From Bacteroidota bacterium (GTDB taxonomy: Bacteria; Bacteroidota; Bacteroidia; Chitinophagales; Chitinophagaceae), in assembly GCA_023386235.1 (NCBI GenBank), contig JAEWKC010000007.1, positions 13,223 through 77,222 of the forward strand: 64,000 nt of DNA. The letters are read 5' to 3'. A model generated the notes under the pieces. It had not been told where the DNA came from. It made no database searches and saw only the letters and a program-made list of their open reading frames with translations. Below are positions 61,358 through 64,000 of this stretch, piece after piece (the stretch's first letter is position 1; each line of letters begins with the position of its first letter). Both the position numbers and the translations under genes were made by a program.

Positions 61358-62254
61358 ATGAAGTTAGCAGCAATTGACATTGGGAGTAACGCAGCAAGAT
61401 TACTAATAACAGATGCTATTGATAATAACAACAAGCCTGAATTTATAAAACTTAATTTAGTAAGGGTACCTTTAAGGTTGGGTTTCGATGTATTTGAAAA
61501 AGGAATAATTGGCGATGATAAACAGAAAATGATTCTGAACACTATGTCGGCTTTCAAAAATCTGTTAGACGCCTATTCTGTACAACACCTGAAAGCCTGT
61601 GCTACCAGTGCCATGCGCGATGCTAAAAACAGCAAAGAAATCATTGCCCAGGTAAAAAAGAAAACCGGCATTCAGATAGAAATCATTTCGGGCGATATTG
61701 AAGCAGGGCTTGTATTTGAAACGCATATTGCCGAGAAGCTCGATAAAGCTAAAAGCTATCTGTATATTGATGTAGGGGGTGGCAGCACCGAACTTATTTT
61801 TTATAATGCCGGCAAACAAAAATTTAAAAAATCCTTCAACATTGGCACCATCAGACTTCTGAGAAAAGACGTAACTCCGGAAATGTGGATTGAAATGAAG
61901 AATTTTATTGATGATAATATCAAATCTAAAAAATCGGTTTACGCCATTGGATCCGGTGGAAATATAAATAAAATATTCTCTTTAAGTAAAACGAAAGACG
62001 GCACTGCACTCCCCGTAAGCTCTATTAAAGCATACCTGAAAGAATTTTCTGCTCTTACGGTAGAACAAAGAATCAATAAATATAAATTCAAGGAAGACCG
62101 CGCAGATGTAATTGTTCCGGCTCTCGAAATTTTTAATAACGTAATGCGTTGGGCAGGTGCCAATGAAATTTACGTACCTAAAATAGGTGTGGCCGACGGA
62201 CTGGTACATTCACTGTACCAGGAAATAAAGTCTTCAGAAGAAAAGAAAAGCTAG
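61358..62254 (+). CDS. exopolyphosphatase / pppGpp phosphohydrolase (Ppx/GppA)
   Basis: 298 residues. 'AAIDIGSNAARLLI' and 'YLYIDVGGGSTELIF' are the two phosphate-binding loops of the ASKHA fold, with 'ACATSAMRDAKN' and 'IISGDIEAGLVFETHIAEKL' between them. It lacks the long C-terminal HD domain of E. coli Ppx, so this is the short form. It degrades polyP or pppGpp and pairs with ppk1 upstream. Confidence 0.92.
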   Translation: MKLAAIDIGSNAARLLITDAIDNNNKPEFIKLNLVRVPLRLGFDVFEKGIIGDDKQKMILNTMSAFKNLLDAYSVQHLKACATSAMRDAKNSKEIIAQVKKKTGIQIEIISGDIEAGLVFETHIAEKLDKAKSYLYIDVGGGSTELIFYNAGKQKFKKSFNIGTIRLLRKDVTPEMWIEMKNFIDDNIKSKKSVYAIGSGGNINKIFSLSKTKDGTALPVSSIKAYLKEFSALTVEQRINKYKFKEDRADVIVPALEIFNNVMRWAGANEIYVPKIGVADGLVHSLYQEIKSSEEKKS

Positions 62255-62262
62255 ATTTATTT

Positions 62263-62742
62263 CTAACAATCTGTTTTCTTATATACCAATCCTTCTGTAT
62301 AATCAATTTTTTCCGGCGAAGAAAAATAAGTACTGTCTCCTTTTACGTCAATCATTCCAATGCCCTCTGTTATCGTATTTTCCGTTACTTTAAAGTAACG
62401 TTCACTTACGCTTTTTAGGCCTTCCGACTCAAAATTGTACCATACATGGATGATATCGTTCTGAATGGTTCCATGTACCGTTCCCTTGCTATCATCCTTT
62501 TCAAAATTGTCGTAGTGTGCTGTTCCGGTTACCTGGTTATCCTGTACTAAAAGCCGGTAGGTATATACATCTTTCCCCGATACAAAAACATAACATATAC
62601 TGTCGTTTGAAAAAGGTATGGCAGCGGCACTTATTGTATCTACAGATGTATCGGTTAGTGTATCTGCCTGTGATGTATCATTATTGCCCGAATTGCAGGA
62701 ATAAAAAAATATTGCTGATAATAATATGAGTAAATGTTTCAT
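62263..62742 (-). CDS. hypothetical lipoprotein
   Basis: About 159 residues from the ATG at 62742, which opens the signal 'KHLLILLSAIFFYSCNSG' (Cys16); an earlier start would add nine residues that break it. After an Asp/Thr-rich linker comes a beta-rich domain ('VFVSGKDVYTYRLLVQDN', 'GTIQNDIIHVWYNFESEG'). No named family. It ends 9 bp from the convergent ppx gene. Confidence 0.7.
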   Translation of the reverse strand: MKHLLILLSAIFFYSCNSGNNDTSQADTLTDTSVDTISAAAIPFSNDSICYVFVSGKDVYTYRLLVQDNQVTGTAHYDNFEKDDSKGTVHGTIQNDIIHVWYNFESEGLKSVSERYFKVTENTITEGIGMIDVKGDSTYFSSPEKIDYTEGLVYKKTDC

Positions 62743-62765
62743 TGCTTTATAGTTTTTACATACGG

Positions 62766-63731
62766 TCAAACAAACCTGATGCCAAGAAGACTATAAAGCT
62801 TGTGCCAATTTGTTTGAAGAGCATTATCATTAAGCTTAGTAACTACTTTTGTATTGGAGGGGTCTATATAAACCGACTGCTCTTGACCGCTATCAAAATA
62901 ATTTCCAAATTTAGTATCTGCGGAATCTATCCAAAATCCCCCAGATTTTGCAAAGTCTTCTAAGTATTTTTCTTCTTCGGATTTTGTATTCCTAACTGCT
63001 GGTGAAATATTTTTAATTCGTTCATGCAGTCTTGAAAAGAGCGTTGATGCGAGTTCATGGATTTCACCTCCGCTTTTTCTTCCCTGTTCTTCTTCTGAGT
63101 GAAACTGTTTAAGAGTGGATTCATTTACATTGTTATCAAAATTATTAATATTGTTATATTTATCCAAATTATTTGCTGCACTAAATCTTGGTACGCCTGT
63201 TCCTCCTCTTTGAATATCAATTCTTGCAGAATCATTTTCATGACTTACCCAATAATGTACAGTATTATCCCCAGCATTTTGCATTATTTCCTCAAGCTCA
63301 GCTTCAATATTGTTATTATTTTGAGCAGCTCTGGCACGAATTTCCCCTAAATTATATTCATATAATCTTTGCGCAGTTGCTTCAATAGTATCATCATTAG
63401 TTTTATCTACATCTAAAAGCTTAACAGTACCTGTTTTAGTAATGTAAAAAGGGAAAAATGTATTATCTTTTAATCCTTTTGCAATAGCTCTGGAACTAGC
63501 ACCATCATGAATATCAGAAAAATAATACTCTACTCCCGAAACAACCCCTTCAGGTTTTGTTTTTTCTCCTCTGGCATTACCGATAGTATGCAATCCCACT
63601 TTACTTTTTCCTTCAACTCTTGAGAGGATGTGTTGGAGTTCGTGGATGATTGCTGTTTTTCTTTTCCTTGAATGGTTTCTCCGTATTTGTTGTAGAGGAT
63701 TGTAGCGAAGCTTCCGTTAACAATTGCTGCT
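62766..63731 (-). pseudogene. decayed polyvalent-protein fragment (protease-like motif and kinase-like end)
   Basis: The intact stretch is 63599-62766 (GTG start, about 277 residues), but the reading frame continues upstream without a start, giving 'TAIIHELQHILSRVEGKSK'. HELQH is the metal-binding helix common in phage and ICE polyvalent proteins. Further upstream, 'ATILYNKYGETIQGKEK' is in another frame, implying a one-base shift at the run 63656-63660. The upstream end is cut by an IS3-type element at about 63732. The downstream end, 'GNYFDSGQEQSVYIDPSNTKVVTKLND', resembles the kinase-like domain of polyvalent proteins but stops after about 21 more residues, so it too looks truncated. Confidence 0.6.
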
Positions 63732-64000
63732 TGTCAGGGTACCGAAAAATCGTCAGTTGAAAATTAGAGTAAAAATCTTTAATTTTAAAAACTGTCAGAA
63801 ATTATGAAAAGATCAAAATTTACAGAGAGCCAGATAGTGTCTGCGATCAAGAAACAGGAATCAGGTGTTTCCACCAAAGAGGTTTGTCGTGAGCTTGGCA
63901 TTAGCGAAGCCACGTTTTATAACTGGAAAGCTAAGTACGGAGGCATGGAAGTAAGCGATGTAAAGCGTATAAAGGAGTTAGAGGCGGAGCTGAGTGAGTT
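63732..64000 (+). mobile_element. IS3-family insertion sequence, left part
   Basis: Begins at TGTCAGGGTACCG, a likely terminal repeat directly after coding sequence of the disrupted gene. An OrfA transposase reads inward. The right end lies outside the window. A further TGTCAG at 63793 lies before the transposase start. Confidence 0.75.
63804..64000 (+). CDS. IS3-family transposase OrfA (partial)
   Basis: At least 65 residues, running off the window. 'KRSKFTESQIVSAIKKQESGVSTKEVCRELGISEATFYNWKAKYGGM' (in parts) is the OrfA helix-turn-helix that binds the IS ends. 'DVKRIKELEAELSE' begins its leucine-zipper coiled coil. OrfB, the DDE catalytic part, would follow by -1 frameshift beyond the window. 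Confidence 0.93.
   Translation, partial: MKRSKFTESQIVSAIKKQESGVSTKEVCRELGISEATFYNWKAKYGGMEVSDVKRIKELEAELSE

Noticed and set aside
1..64000. tRNA, rRNA or replication origin
   Set aside because: Gaps between genes were read for cloverleaf-like arms and DnaA-box clusters; none was convincing.

Overview
This window is chromosomal DNA from a member of the Bacteroidota, most likely a Chitinophagaceae-like bacterium. Four things point there: upstream regions repeatedly carry the Bacteroidota -7 element TAnnTTTG, Shine-Dalgarno sequences are weak, ftsX sits beside a DUF3098 gene, and there is a Sec/lipoprotein-type (clade II) nitrous oxide reductase cluster with nosL-nosD-nosF-nosY. Coding is dense, AT-rich and mostly housekeeping. 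No rRNA, tRNA or CRISPR array was seen.

Layout. 0-10.4 kb: a peptide-binding lipoprotein, then the N2O respiration cluster (oxidase-like membrane protein, cytochrome c, nosZ, membrane protein, nosL, nosD, nosF, nosY) and a convergent Crp/Fnr regulator. Two matching FNR-like palindromes lie upstream of the cluster promoters. 10.5-17.9 kb: a DUF4126 protein, a UvrD-type helicase-nuclease, a YceI protein, rpsF-rpsR-rplI, and DUF3098-ftsX. 18-28.4 kb: leuS, dodecin, pepP, an MsbA-like exporter, rbfA, a LolC/E-like permease and cinA. 28.4-36 kb: an ECF sigma factor overlapping a gene that joins an anti-sigma-like N-terminus to a trypsin-like protease, then Nudix, Bcp, M23, SDR and UDG-like genes. 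36-43 kb: a DUF4382 lipoprotein, a two-component operon with two exported proteins, and a TonB-dependent receptor under a TPP riboswitch. 43-48.5 kb: an FAD oxidoreductase, a DPE2-type 4-alpha-glucanotransferase split by one in-frame stop, and a secreted protein. 48.7-62.7 kb: an LpxH-like phosphoesterase, a glycosyltransferase, a deacetylase, ABC-F, Nudix and acyl-CoA ligase genes, a frameshifted AraC regulator next to a DUF417 gene, dapD, panD, ppk1 and ppx. 62.8-64 kb: an accessory edge with a decayed polyvalent-protein fragment cut by an IS3-family element that runs off the window.

The most striking observation is inside leuS. A 483-bp segment (exactly 161 codons) encoding a complete DUF559/Vsr-like endonuclease domain sits in frame at the start of the editing domain. 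It is bounded by imperfect 20-bp inverted repeats that each carry their own palindrome. It contains no methionine codon in the leuS frame, so the nuclease can apparently be made only as part of leucyl-tRNA synthetase. It looks like an in-frame selfish element in an essential gene.

Other notable points are the TGA stop in the glucanotransferase, the T8-tract frameshift in the AraC regulator, the sigma/anti-sigma-protease pair, and the thiamine-riboswitch receptor whose leader has an unusual hairpin touching the start codon. Function calls come from motif recognition by eye; no database search was run.
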